The notes under the pieces: model-generated
Seen by the model: only the letters and a program-made list of their open reading frames with translations
Database searches by the model: none
What the model was told of the DNA's origin: nothing
In this document: piece after piece, positions 16,716 to 27,236 of the stretch
Layout: each line of letters opens with the position of its first letter
How positions within the stretch are numbered: position 1 is the first letter of the stretch
Origin: Bog-532 sp963828445
GTDB lineage: Bacteria > Actinomycetota > Actinomycetes > Streptosporangiales > Streptosporangiaceae
Assembly (NCBI GenBank): GCA_963828445.1
Contig: CAWHFP010000005.1
Span: forward strand, 251,599-315,598
Direction: 5' to 3'
Length of the DNA stretch: 64,000 nucleotides
Position numbers and translations under genes: made by a program

Positions 16716-17914
16716 TCGGCGGGGCGGGGAAGGTCGGTGAGGCTGGCGCTGGCCCCTGCGATCGGGTGGCCGGTGGCGCCGGTCCAGTCCAGGCAGATGG
16801 CGATGGCGTCGTCGGCCAGGTCGGTGCCCTCGCCGTGGGCCAGCAGGTCGCTGATGACGAAGCGCACGGCCTCGTTGGGGTCCTGCATCCGGGCGCTGCG
16901 CAGCGCGGCGGCGAGCGGGCCGTCGCCGTAGAGCGCGCCGCCGGGGTTGCGCGCGCCGTACAGGCCGTCGCTGATGATGATGAGCCGGTCCCCGGGGACC
17001 AGGCTCAGGGACTGGGTGCGGTAGCGGGTGTCGCTGAACATGCCCAGCGGCAACTGCTCGTCGAACGTCAGCGGCTCGATGTCGCCGCCCCGGACGCGGA
17101 GCGCGCGTGGTGAGCCCGCGTCGACGACTTCGGCTTCGCCGGTGGACAGGGCGATGCGCAGCAGCAGGGTGGACGAATGGGCCTTGCCGCCGTACTGGCC
17201 GTAGACGATGCCGTTGGCCAGCTCGGCGGCCTCGGCCGGGCCGGCCCCGGAGCGGCGGGCGTTGCGCAGCGAGTTGACCGCGAGCTGGGTGAGCAGGGCG
17301 GCGCCGATACCGCTGCCCATGCCCCCGCTGACCGACAGGGTCAGGTACTGCCGGGACAGCGACCAGTCGAAGTTGTCGCCGGACACCGTGTAGGCCGGCT
17401 CCAGCTGGCCGGCCAGCGAAAACTCCTTGGACGCGCAGGTACGACCGGGCAGCAGCTCCCACTGCAGCTCGGCCGCGATCGTGAGCCGCTTGCGTCGCCG
17501 CACCTCGCGGTAGACGTCGGTGGCGGTGTCGGCCAGCCGCAGGGCCCGGCCCAGCGTGCCTGCCACCAGGGCCAGGTCGTCGGTCAGGGCCTCGTCGGCG
17601 CCGGCGGGCAGCCGGGCGGCCAGCACGCCGGTCCGCTCGCCGTACACGGCCAGCGGCAGGTAGAGGTGATCACCGTCACGGACCAGGCGGACCGCGGCGT
17701 AGGCCTGCCCGGCCGGGTGGTGGTTGACCAGGACGGCCGGGCCGCCGCTGCCGTCACCGAACGGGACCAGGTGCGACTGGTGATAGTCGATGAGCAGGAC
17801 TTCGGTGCCGGACACCCCGAGCCAGGCGTCCACGGCGGTCCGGGCGGCCTCGATCAGCATGGGCGGCTGGGCGGACCAGATGGCCCGTTCCACGGTCTGG
17901 CGGTCTACGGTCAT
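16694..17914 (-). CDS. SpoIIE-like PP2C-family protein with altered metal site
   Basis: 406 residues. Residues 1-130 look like a GAF-type sensory domain (LIEAARTAVDAWLGVSGTEVLLIDYHQSHLVPFG). Residues 150-380 form a PP2C/SpoIIE domain: the first metal motif is SGDNFDWSL instead of GDxYD, the second is SVSGGMGSGIGAALL where active enzymes have D-V-x-G-H-G, and the final DDAIAI is kept. Replacement of the Asp by Ser and of the His by Met suggests reduced or absent phosphatase activity. Close to the Rsb module and divergent from a MarR gene; a role in the same signalling network is inferred. Confidence 0.8.
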   Translation of the reverse strand: MTVDRQTVERAIWSAQPPMLIEAARTAVDAWLGVSGTEVLLIDYHQSHLVPFGDGSGGPAVLVNHHPAGQAYAAVRLVRDGDHLYLPLAVYGERTGVLAARLPAGADEALTDDLALVAGTLGRALRLADTATDVYREVRRRKRLTIAAELQWELLPGRTCASKEFSLAGQLEPAYTVSGDNFDWSLSRQYLTLSVSGGMGSGIGAALLTQLAVNSLRNARRSGAGPAEAAELANGIVYGQYGGKAHSSTLLLRIALSTGEAEVVDAGSPRALRVRGGDIEPLTFDEQLPLGMFSDTRYRTQSLSLVPGDRLIIISDGLYGARNPGGALYGDGPLAAALRSARMQDPNEAVRFVISDLLAHGEGTDLADDAIAICLDWTGATGHPIAGASASLTDLPRPADPPAPSP

Positions 17915-18016
17915 GGTCTATCCCGTGCGTTCGGTGGCAGCCAGGGGCCAGGTTATGGGGGTCAGTCGACCACATGATGGGTGCTTTGTGGCGCCCGAGT
18001 GTGCAAGAGTTAGTCC

Positions 18017-18538
18017 ATGGCCTCGGACAAGGCTGACCCGGCCGCAGCTCAGCGGGCGGCGGCCGAGGTGGAGGCGACCGCCGAGGCTCTGGTGGGAATC
18101 TGGGCGCACGTCGCCGAGTCGCTCGACGTCCGCGTCTCCCCGACCCAGCTGCGAGCGCTCACCGCGGTGGGCCGGTACGGCGAGCTTAACCTGAGCCAGC
18201 TCGCGGAGACTCTGGGCGCGCTGCCGTCGTCGGCCAGCCGCCTGTGCGACCGGCTGGAAGCCGCCGGTCTGCTCACCCGGGACACCGGGCGAGCCAGCCG
18301 CCGCGCCGTCAGCCTGCGGCTGACCCCCGAGGGCGAGGCCCTGCTGGAGCAGGCCCGGACCAGCCGCCAGGAGCAGATCGCCCAGGTCCTGGACGCCATG
18401 AGCCCGGCCGACCGGACCGACCTGGCCCAGGGCCTGGCCGCGTTCCAGCGCGCGGCCGAGCCGGAGGGACTGCCGGCCGCCTCGTCCGACGGGAACAGAG
18501 CCCCGGGCGGCGGTATCCCTTTCTCCATATCCGCGTGA
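18017..18538 (+). CDS. MarR-family transcriptional regulator
   Basis: 173 residues. The winged helix spans residues 50-115 (LRALTAVGRYGELNLSQLAETLGALPSSASRLCDRLEAAGLLTRDTGRASRRAVSLRLTPEGEALLEQ). Start ATG 18017; no strong ribosome-binding site is visible and the gene may be leaderless. It lies between the PP2C-like gene (divergent) and the rsbU-type gene (convergent), so it may control the former. Ligand unknown. Confidence 0.88.
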   Translation: MASDKADPAAAQRAAAEVEATAEALVGIWAHVAESLDVRVSPTQLRALTAVGRYGELNLSQLAETLGALPSSASRLCDRLEAAGLLTRDTGRASRRAVSLRLTPEGEALLEQARTSRQEQIAQVLDAMSPADRTDLAQGLAAFQRAAEPEGLPAASSDGNRAPGGGIPFSISA

Positions 18539-18582
18539 AGCGGGACAAGACCGAACGCGGCGGTCACTGAGTCCGGACCCGG

Positions 18583-18600
18583 GCGCGCCCATGGGCGCGC
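18583..18600. terminator. 18-bp perfect palindrome between convergent genes
   Basis: GCGCGCCCATGGGCGCGC ends one base before the stop codon of the rsbU-type gene and lies 44 nt after the marR stop. Perfect dyad, GC-only arms. It most likely serves as a terminator for both genes; there is no T-run. Confidence 0.5.
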
Positions 18601-20310
18601 TCATTGGCGTTCCGGGGTCAGCTGGCAGATCAGCAGGCAGGTGTCGTCCTCCCGGCTGCTGTCGGCCAGCATGACCTCGCACACGGTGTCGGCGATCTGC
18701 TCCGGGCCGCCCGCGGCCGCCCCGAACACGTCGGCCAGCTGGTCGATGCCGACGTCGATGACGGCGTCGCGCCGCTCGATCAGCCCGTCGGTGTAGAAGA
18801 TCAGCGTGGCCCCGGGCCGCAGCGGCACCGGGATGGCCTCGAAGGTGTGGTCGAGGGGCAGGCCGAGCATGGGGCCGCGATACTCCAGCCGGCGCACGGA
18901 GCCGTCGGTGTCGCGCAGCAGGGGCGGCGGGTGGCCCGCGGTGGCCAGGCTCATCTGGCCGTCGGGACTGACCATGGCCAGGATCGCGGTGGCGCAGTGG
19001 TCGGGGTCCAGGTGCCGGATCAGCCCGTGCAGCCGGGTCAGCACCTCGCCCGGATCGGCCAGGTCCATGGCGTAGGCCCGCATGGCCGTCCGGAGCTGGC
19101 CCATCAGCGTGGCCGCGGCCAGCCCGTGCCCGGCCACGTCGCCGACGGCCAGGACCAGCGTGCCGTCCGGCCGGTGATAGGCGTCGTACCAGTCGCCGCC
19201 CACGTTCAGCCCGATGACCGCGGGCAGGTAGCGGGCCGCGCAGTCGGCGCCGGGGCCGGTCGGCAGCTCGGTCAGCATGGCGTGCTGCAGCTGCTCGGCC
19301 ACCTCGCGCTCCTGCTCGAAGCGCAGCGCGTTGGCCAGGGCGGCGGCGGCCCGGCCCGCGGTCTCGGACACGATGACCACGTCGTCGTGGGCGAACGCGC
19401 GGCCGGGCGGGGTGACGGTGAGCACGCCGAGCACCGTGCCCAGCGAGACCAGCGGGACGACCAGCATCCCGTGCTGGCCGGTGTCCGGGCCCGGGGTCAG
19501 CTGCTCGACCCGGCGGGTCTCCCGGACCCGGCGCACCGCCGGGGGCGCGGCCGGGTCGGCGGGCTCGCCGGGCAGGACGGCGGGCGCGCCGTACAGCTCC
19601 AGCTGGCCGCTCTCGGCCACCAGCCACACCTCGGTGGCCTCCGCGAACCTGGGCACCAGCAGGGTCGACAGCCGGGACAGCACCTGCCGGTGGTCGAGCG
19701 AGGCGCCGAGCACCGCGCCGACGTGGCTGAGGAAGGCCAGCCGGGCCCGGGCCGCCTCGGCGGCACCGCGGGCCGCCTCGGCCGCGGCCCGGGCGGCCTG
19801 CTCGGTCTCCAGCAGCTCGCGCTGCCGTTCGCTGCTGCGGGTGAGAAGTTCGGCCTGGTCGGCCAGTTCCGCGTGCAGGGCCAGCAGGCCCTGGTCGGTG
19901 CTTTCCAGCTCCTGCCGGTGCCGGATCAGCTCGGCGTCCTGCCCGGCCACGATGTCGAGCAGGGTCGGGACCGCCTCGTGGGACCAGATGGACCGGTACT
20001 CGGTGGGCAGCCGGACCTCGGCCAGGACCTCGTCGTCGACGGTCACCACGGCCACCCGGTGACCGTCGGTGTAGACGAGCGGGCAGGCGACCCGGGCCGA
20101 GGCGCCGTCGCGCAGCCGGGACCACAGCGCGGCCACGGCGTGGTTGCGTTCCTCGGCGCCGGCTTCGAGCGAGGTCAGCAAGGTGGCCAGGTTGGCGCAG
20201 ATCTGGGCCGGGTCGCTGGCCGGGTCGGGGGCCGAGCCGTCCCGCGAGCCGTCTCGTGGGCCGTCCCGTGGGCCGCGGGTGCGGGCCGAGAAGAGGGACT
20301 CGTCCGGCAT
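18601..20310 (-). CDS. RsbU-type GAF/PP2C serine phosphatase
   Basis: 569 residues. Order: Arg/Asp/Gly repeat near the N-terminus (GPRDGPRDGSRDGS), an MEDS/sensor-like region to about 120, a coiled coil about 125-190 rich in Ala/Glu/Arg, a GAF domain about 195-330, and a complete SpoIIE/PP2C domain 340-569. Metal motifs are intact: VGGDWYDAY, VGDVAGHGLAAATLM and EDDTCLL. Such enzymes dephosphorylate STAS-domain antagonists and thereby release a sigma factor. The ATG overlaps the stop of the upstream fusion gene by one base, so it is the last gene of the rsb operon. Confidence 0.9.
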   Translation of the reverse strand: MPDESLFSARTRGPRDGPRDGSRDGSAPDPASDPAQICANLATLLTSLEAGAEERNHAVAALWSRLRDGASARVACPLVYTDGHRVAVVTVDDEVLAEVRLPTEYRSIWSHEAVPTLLDIVAGQDAELIRHRQELESTDQGLLALHAELADQAELLTRSSERQRELLETEQAARAAAEAARGAAEAARARLAFLSHVGAVLGASLDHRQVLSRLSTLLVPRFAEATEVWLVAESGQLELYGAPAVLPGEPADPAAPPAVRRVRETRRVEQLTPGPDTGQHGMLVVPLVSLGTVLGVLTVTPPGRAFAHDDVVIVSETAGRAAAALANALRFEQEREVAEQLQHAMLTELPTGPGADCAARYLPAVIGLNVGGDWYDAYHRPDGTLVLAVGDVAGHGLAAATLMGQLRTAMRAYAMDLADPGEVLTRLHGLIRHLDPDHCATAILAMVSPDGQMSLATAGHPPPLLRDTDGSVRRLEYRGPMLGLPLDHTFEAIPVPLRPGATLIFYTDGLIERRDAVIDVGIDQLADVFGAAAGGPEQIADTVCEVMLADSSREDDTCLLICQLTPERQ

Positions 20311-21398
20311 CAGCGCGCACCTCCGGCCAGGACGACCACGGCGGCGTCGTCGCCCCGGGTGGCGGCGTCGCGCCAGACCAGGGTGGCCAGGACGGCCGGG
20401 TCGTGCCGGGTCACGCCGGGATAGCGGGACACGTCCCAGGACGAGCGGATGCCGTCGCTGTGCGCGGCGAACAGGCTGTTGTCGTGCCAGCGGGTGACCG
20501 CGGCCTGCGGTCGCAGCCGCTGGCCCAGGCCGAGCGTGCCCATGCTGGAGACCAGCCCCCAGGACTGGCCCCGCCGGCCCGAGGCCTTCGAGAGGCCCGA
20601 GTCACTGGACAGGCCCGAGGGGCCCGCGGTGCCGGGGGCGCCCAGGCGGGCGCCGATGTTGCCGACCCCGCTGTAGGTGAACCGGCCGCCGGCCAGCCGG
20701 GCGACGCCGGCCACCGCGCCCCGGCCCCCGGCCAGCTGGCGGTTCAGCTGGCCGAGCAGGGCCACGGGGTCACCGGCCTCGGCCGGGCCGGCTTCCGTGA
20801 TCGTGTGCAGGCTGACGGCGGCGGCCTTGGCCGCGTCCGGGCCGTGGCCGAGGCCGTCCACGATGGCCACGGTGAGGCCGCCCGCGTCCTCGATCACGGC
20901 CCAGGCGTCACCGCTCTCCTGCTCCCCCGGCCGGGCGGCCAGGATGCCGCCCACCCGGGCCGGGCCGGCCATGACCTCGGCCCCCGGGCCGGTCCGCGCG
21001 ATGACCACCGTGCCCGCGGCGGCCGCGGTGAACAGGTCGAAGACCCCGGCCGCGCGCTGGCAGGCGCCCAGGCCACCGCCGAGCGAGTCGGCGGTCGAAA
21101 ATCCGTCGGCCATGGCCGCGGGCACGTCCGGGATGCCGGGGCCGTGGTCGGTCGCGGCCAGCTGGACCCAGGCCGCCGGGCCCGGGTCGGTGGCGGTGGC
21201 CACCAGCCGGCCGTCGCGGCCGTAGCGGGCCAGGTTGGTGGCCAGCTCGGTGGCGATCAGCGCGCAGGCGGCCCGGTCGGCCGCGCTCAGGCCGGCGTGG
21301 GTCACGGCGGCGTCGGCCATGGCCACCGCGGCGTGCACGTGACTAGGGTCCCCGACCGGTAGATCCCAGCCGGCCGTGACCGCGAAGGCCGCGGTCAT
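20310..21398 (-). CDS. Anti-sigma-kinase / PP2C fusion (RsbT-RsbX type)
   Basis: 362 residues with two domains. The N-terminal half is a GHKL ATPase like RsbT/RsbW (IATELATNLARYGRDGRL, N-box; ATDHGPGIPDV, G1; DSLGGGLGACQR, G2). The C-terminal half from about 165 is an RsbX-like PP2C domain (VAIVDGLGHGPDAAKAA, THYSGVGNIGAR-like GGRFTYSGVGNIGARLG, HSDGIRSSWD, RGDDAAVVVL). ATG 21398 overlaps the rsbT stop as ATGA; a start further upstream is a shadow of rsbT. The product probably resets the module by dephosphorylating RsbR/RsbS, as RsbX does in Bacillus. Confidence 0.87.
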   Translation of the reverse strand: MTAAFAVTAGWDLPVGDPSHVHAAVAMADAAVTHAGLSAADRAACALIATELATNLARYGRDGRLVATATDPGPAAWVQLAATDHGPGIPDVPAAMADGFSTADSLGGGLGACQRAAGVFDLFTAAAAGTVVIARTGPGAEVMAGPARVGGILAARPGEQESGDAWAVIEDAGGLTVAIVDGLGHGPDAAKAAAVSLHTITEAGPAEAGDPVALLGQLNRQLAGGRGAVAGVARLAGGRFTYSGVGNIGARLGAPGTAGPSGLSSDSGLSKASGRRGQSWGLVSSMGTLGLGQRLRPQAAVTRWHDNSLFAAHSDGIRSSWDVSRYPGVTRHDPAVLATLVWRDAATRGDDAAVVVLAGGAR

Positions 21399-21874
21399 GG
21401 CCGGAAGGACATCCGGGGCCGGATCGGCGGCAGGCCGGGCGCACGCGAACCGGGCGCGGGCCGGCTGGGCGCGGCCCACATGGTGATGGTGACCGTGGTG
21501 CCCGCACCCGGGGCCGACTCGATGCGGAACTCGTCGACCAGCCGCCGGGCCCCGCCCAGGCCGAGCCCGAGGCCCTGGCCGGTGGTGTGCCCGTCGGTCA
21601 GGGCCTGGTCGATGTCGGCGATGCCGGGACCGTGGTCGGAGACGACCAGCCGGACCCCGCGCAGCGTGCCCGGCACCGGCTCGACCAGCACCTCGCCGCC
21701 GCCGCCGTGCACCACGGCGTTGCGGGCCAGCTCGCTGACCGCGGTCACCAGCTTGGTCTGGTTGACCAGGCTGAACCCGGCGTCGGCGGCGGCCCCGCGG
21801 GCGGCCTCGCGCACGGCCATCAGGTCCACGTCGCTGCGCACCGGGAGCGCGGCGCGGGCGGTGCCGATGCTCAT
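21395..21874 (-). CDS. rsbT: Anti-sigma regulatory serine kinase RsbT
   Basis: 159 residues, GHKL-fold kinase. N-box ELARNAVVHGGGG, G1 VSDHGPGIADI, G2 TTGQGLGLGLGGARRLVDEF. RsbT phosphorylates RsbR and RsbS in the stressosome and, when freed, activates an RsbU-type phosphatase, here possibly the product at 18601-20310. Start ATG 21874 overlaps the rsbS stop (ATGA). The last 25 residues, Pro/Arg-rich, extend beyond the usual family end. Confidence 0.9.
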   Translation of the reverse strand: MSIGTARAALPVRSDVDLMAVREAARGAAADAGFSLVNQTKLVTAVSELARNAVVHGGGGEVLVEPVPGTLRGVRLVVSDHGPGIADIDQALTDGHTTGQGLGLGLGGARRLVDEFRIESAPGAGTTVTITMWAAPSRPAPGSRAPGLPPIRPRMSFRP

Positions 21875-22263
21875 GGGCCGCCTTCGGCCAGGGCCGGGAA
21901 CGGCACCGGCGCGACGCTCGTGCCGAGCATGGCCATGGCCGCCTCCAGGGACCGGGCGGTGCGCGTACCGTCCAGCCGAAGTCCCATCTCCACCAGGGTA
22001 ATGGCCACCGCGGGCTTGATGCCGGCCACGACCGTGCTCGCGCCGAGCAGGGAGCAGTCGGCCGCGATCTCGGTCAGCACCCGGCCCAGGTAGGAGTCGA
22101 CGATGGCGACCCCGGACACGTCCAGGACGACGCCGGTGATCCCCCCGGACGAGACAGCGTCGCCGACGTCGTGGCGCAGGGCCACGGCGACGGCATCGGC
22201 CAGGTCGCCCTGAACGCTGACGATCAGGACCGGCCCGAGGCGCAGAATCGGGATGCGGTCCAC
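21871..22263 (-). CDS. rsbS: Stressosome scaffold protein RsbS
   Basis: Single STAS domain, 130 residues. The motif DVSGVAIVDSYLGR contains the serine that RsbT phosphorylates in the Bacillus protein. Start GTG 22263 follows the rsbR TGA by one base; the stop overlaps rsbT. RsbS and RsbR co-assemble into the stressosome that holds RsbT inactive. Confidence 0.93.
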   Translation of the reverse strand: MDRIPILRLGPVLIVSVQGDLADAVAVALRHDVGDAVSSGGITGVVLDVSGVAIVDSYLGRVLTEIAADCSLLGASTVVAGIKPAVAITLVEMGLRLDGTRTARSLEAAMAMLGTSVAPVPFPALAEGGP

Positions 22264-22264
22264 G

Positions 22265-23113
22265 TCAGCCGCCGGCTCCCAGCGTGACCCCGGTCCGGGC
22301 CAGCCCGTACTTCAGCGCGTCGGACAAGGTGGCGCGGGTGGTGATCTCCCGCAGGTCGATGCCCAGGTGCACGATGGTCTGCGCGATCTGCGGGCGGATG
22401 CCGCTGATCACGCACTCGGCCCCCATCAGCTGAACGGCCATGGCCGTCTTCATCAGGTGCTGCGCGACCAGGGTGTCGACCATGGGCACACCGGTGATGT
22501 CCAGGATGGCCACGGCGGCCTGCTCGTCCACGATGCCGGACAGCAGGCTCTCCATCACCACCTGGCTGCGCACACTGTCCAGGGTCCCGATCAGCGGGAC
22601 CGCGACGATGCCCTCCCACAGCCGGATGACCGGAGTGGAGATCTCCATCAGCTCCATCCGCTGGCGGGCGACCACCTCGTCGCTCTCGCCGAGCAGGACG
22701 ACCATCGCGACCACCCGCAACGACCCGATGAGCTCGGTCATCGCGACCAGTTCGGCGGGCACCGTGACCGCGCCCGGGTGGCCGTCGAAGATCGCGGTCA
22801 CCGGCTGCCGGAGCTGCCCGATCTCGTCCAGCACCTGCTGGAGGTCGCCGCCGGAGCGCAGTCGCTCGGAGGTGATGCGGGACAGCACCTCCCGGACCGC
22901 GGCGAAGCCGGGGGCCCGGAAGTCATCGGTCCGGCCGGATCTGGCCAGCTCGCCCAGGGCCTCGAGGAGCCGGCCGGCCTCGGCCATCGACTCGTCGCGC
23001 TGGCCCCCGTAGACCGTGGTGAACAGGGGAAGGTCGGCCCACCCGCGCACGATCTCGTCCTGCCGGGCCGCCAGCGTCTCCGCCACCTTGGCCGCCGCCT
23101 GCTCTGAACTCAC
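22265..23113 (-). CDS. rsbR: Stressosome sensor protein RsbR
   Basis: 282 residues: an all-helical N-terminal sensor domain (1-150) of the non-haem-globin RsbR type and a C-terminal STAS domain (LMEISTPVIRLWEGIVAVPLIG to LGIDLREITTRATLSDALKYGL). The phosphoacceptor motif is DITGVPMVDTLVAQHL, with the Thr expected of RsbR. GTG 23113 is chosen because GGAGG stands 8 nt upstream; a frame starting at 23164 lacks one. First gene of the rsbR-S-T-(T/X)-U operon. A 16-bp palindrome lies 37 nt upstream. Confidence 0.92.
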   Translation of the reverse strand: MSSEQAAAKVAETLAARQDEIVRGWADLPLFTTVYGGQRDESMAEAGRLLEALGELARSGRTDDFRAPGFAAVREVLSRITSERLRSGGDLQQVLDEIGQLRQPVTAIFDGHPGAVTVPAELVAMTELIGSLRVVAMVVLLGESDEVVARQRMELMEISTPVIRLWEGIVAVPLIGTLDSVRSQVVMESLLSGIVDEQAAVAILDITGVPMVDTLVAQHLMKTAMAVQLMGAECVISGIRPQIAQTIVHLGIDLREITTRATLSDALKYGLARTGVTLGAGG

Positions 23114-23149
23114 GCCTATGTCCTCCGCTCCGGTGCGCACGGCCAGACG

Positions 23150-23165
23150 TTTGCCGCGCGGCAAA
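23150..23165. promoter_or_regulatory. 16-bp perfect palindrome upstream of rsbR
   Basis: TTTGCCGCGCGGCAAA stands between rsbR and the divergent fumarase gene, 36 nt before the rsbR start. Position and symmetry suggest an operator of a dimeric regulator for the rsb operon; no regulator is assigned. Confidence 0.5.
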
Positions 23166-23317
23166 TCTTATCGACGCGCCCGCCCTCGTGAGTGACCGTG
23201 CAAGTGATTCGTCCGCTATTGTGACCGGCCCGTGGCCGGGCCGGCCCCGGCTCGTGGCCCGGGCCAGCGTCCTAAGCTGGTGGAGACCACGAACAACCGG
23301 TGAGGAAACCTGCCCCC

Positions 23318-24965
<1,648 letters not shown>

Positions 24966-25036
24966 ATCGTGCCCCGCTCGTCACCTAATTCCCATTGAAC
25001 TCTGACCGGTTACCAAGGGACCAAGGGGCTGATCCC

Positions 25037-27218
25037 GTGTATCGTCCGGCTATGCACGCTATGGCGGGCACGGGGCGCGTCATCGCGGGGCGCTACCGCC
25101 TGAAAGAGCCCATCGGGCGGGGCGCGATGGGCACGGTGTGGCGCGGCTGGGACGAGATTCTGGACCGCGAGGTCGCCGTCAAGGAGCTCCGCATCACCGA
25201 GGGGCTACCCGAGGAAGAGCGGGCCAAGGCCTATCAGCGGACCCACCGCGAGGCGCGGACCGCGGCCCGGCTCAGCCATCCCGGGCTGGTCACCGTGTTC
25301 GACGTGGCCGAGGAAGACGGCCGCCCGTGGATCGTGATGGAGCTGGTCCACGCCGAGTCGCTGGACCAGATCATCGCCAAGTCGGGGCCGCTGCCGCCGC
25401 CCAAGGCCGCCGACGCCGGCCGCCAGCTGCTGTCCGCGCTGGCCACCGCGCACGCGGCGGGCGTGCTGCACCGGGACGTCAAGCCGAGCAACGTGATGCT
25501 GGCCGACAGTGGCCGGGCCGTGCTGACCGACTTCGGGATCGCCACCTTCGAGGGCGACTCCCGGCTGACCCAGACCGGGATGGTCATGGGGTCCCCGGGC
25601 TTCACCGCCCCCGAGCGCATCCAGGGCAACTCGGCCACCCCCGCCTCGGACCTGTGGTCGCTGGGGGCCACGCTGTACGCGGCGGTCGAAGGCCACGGGC
25701 CGTTCGACCAGGCCGGCGGGGCCATCACCACCATGTCGGCCATCATCAACAACGAGCCGCCCACGGCGCCGGCCGCGGCCGGGCTGGGCCGGGTCATCGA
25801 CGCCCTGCTGCGCCGCAACCCGGCCGAGCGGCCGGACGCGGCCACCGCGGCCCGGATGCTGGGCGCGCTCGGGCCGCTGCCGGACGGACCGGGCAGTACT
25901 TACACCCCGACGGCCACCTCGTATCCGCCGGTGCTGCCGCGCCAGCCGGAGGCTCCGCCCGCGGGGCCGGCGGCGGGAGCCGCGGTCGGATCGGGAGCTG
26001 GGTCCGCGGCGGGCGGGAGTGGGCCGGACGCCGGCGGCGCCGAGGCCGTCCTGGACGCCAGCGCCGGGTCCGGGGCCGGGGCCGGGGCGGCCACGGTGAC
26101 GCCGGAGGCGGCTGGGCCCGGCGAGGCCAGTGGGGCTGGAGGGCCAGCTGGGGCTGCTGGGGCCGGAGTTGTTGTTGGGGCCGGTGAGGCTGCCGGGTCT
26201 GCGCGTTGCTGGAGGTGCTGCCGGGCCTGCCGTTGCGGGAGGTGCCGGCGGGGCTGGAGGTGCTGGCGGGGCGGCTGAGTCTGGTGTGGTGCCGGGTACC
26301 TCGGTTGACCTGCCCGCTCAGGAAGAGCAGACGATTCCGTCGCTGCAGCCCGGGGCGGGCCAGCTCACCGACCGGTCGCCGGCCCCGCCGCCTCAGCCCG
26401 CGCGGCCGGCCCCGCCGCCGCTGCCGATGGGTCCGGCCCACGCGCCGCCGCTGGCGTCCCAGGTGCCGCCGATGCCGTCGCAGGTCCGGCCGGCGGCCAT
26501 GACCGGCCCAGGACGGCGCGACCGGCACACCCTGCGCGCCGTCCTGATCGCCGCGGCCGTGGTCATCGTGGCGGGGGCGGTGGCCGGGGTGCTGCTGGCC
26601 CTGCGCGGGCACGGCCACGGATCGGGCAGCCAGCAGGCCGGCCAGTCCAACGCCGGCACCTCCGCCGGCGGCACGGCCGCCCGCGATCCGCGCACCCCGG
26701 CCGCGGCCGCGGCCGGGACGGCCAGCGACGGCCCGCTGCCGGCCGGGTGGACGTGGTACACCGCGCCGGCCTCGTCCATGGGCACCAGCGCCGGGTTCAA
26801 GCTGGCCATCCCGGACGGCTGGCAGCCCGCCCGGGAGTCCAGCGGGCGGGGCTACGTCTTCGAGGCGCCCAGCGGGGGCACGCTGCTGCAGGTCGACCTG
26901 ACCCCGCACACCTTCGCCGACATGGTGAAGGAGGCGCACTACCTGGCGGGGGAAGCCCCCAAGCAGGGCAAGTTCCCCGGCTACGCCGACCAGGTGATCC
27001 GGGCCACGCCGGTTCGCGGCCAGGCCGGGGCGTCGTGGGGCTTCACCTGGCAGGACTCCAAGGTCGGTGAGATCCGGTCGCTGGACCTGATGTACATCGC
27101 CCAGACGTCGGGCGGCCCCCAGTCCTACGCGCTGTACATGACCTCACCGGCCCCGACCTTCAACAGCTACCTGCACGACTTCACCGAGGAGATGCGGACC
27201 TTCCGGCCCCTGTCCTGA
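25037..27218 (+). CDS. Serine/threonine protein kinase, PknB type (one frameshift)
   Basis: Membrane-anchored kinase of about 727 residues. Catalytic domain 15-275: Gly loop IGRGAMGTVW, Lys in VAVKEL, HRDVKPSNVML, DFGIA, and SPGFTAPERIQG. Then a 180-residue Pro/Ala/Gly linker, one membrane helix (TLRAVLIAAAVVIVAGAVAGVLLAL, nt about 26530-26610) and an extracellular domain of about 200 residues without PASTA repeats. GTG 25037 has AGGGG 8 nt upstream; ATG 25052 is an alternative. The frame changes near 26200-26210 in the G-rich linker; one extra base restores the C-terminal half. Linker codon use is unlike the rest. Confidence 0.88.
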
Positions 27219-27236
27219 CCGCGTTGGCGACCGGGT

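Noticed and set aside
17918..20320. 800-codon minus-strand frame over the rsbU-type gene
   Set aside because: Out-of-frame reading of the real 18601-20310 gene; Arg/Pro-rich and without domains.
24990..25060. TTG 24995 as start of the kinase
   Set aside because: GTG 25037 has a well-spaced AGGGG and leaves a normal short N-terminus; the longer version has no ribosome-binding site.
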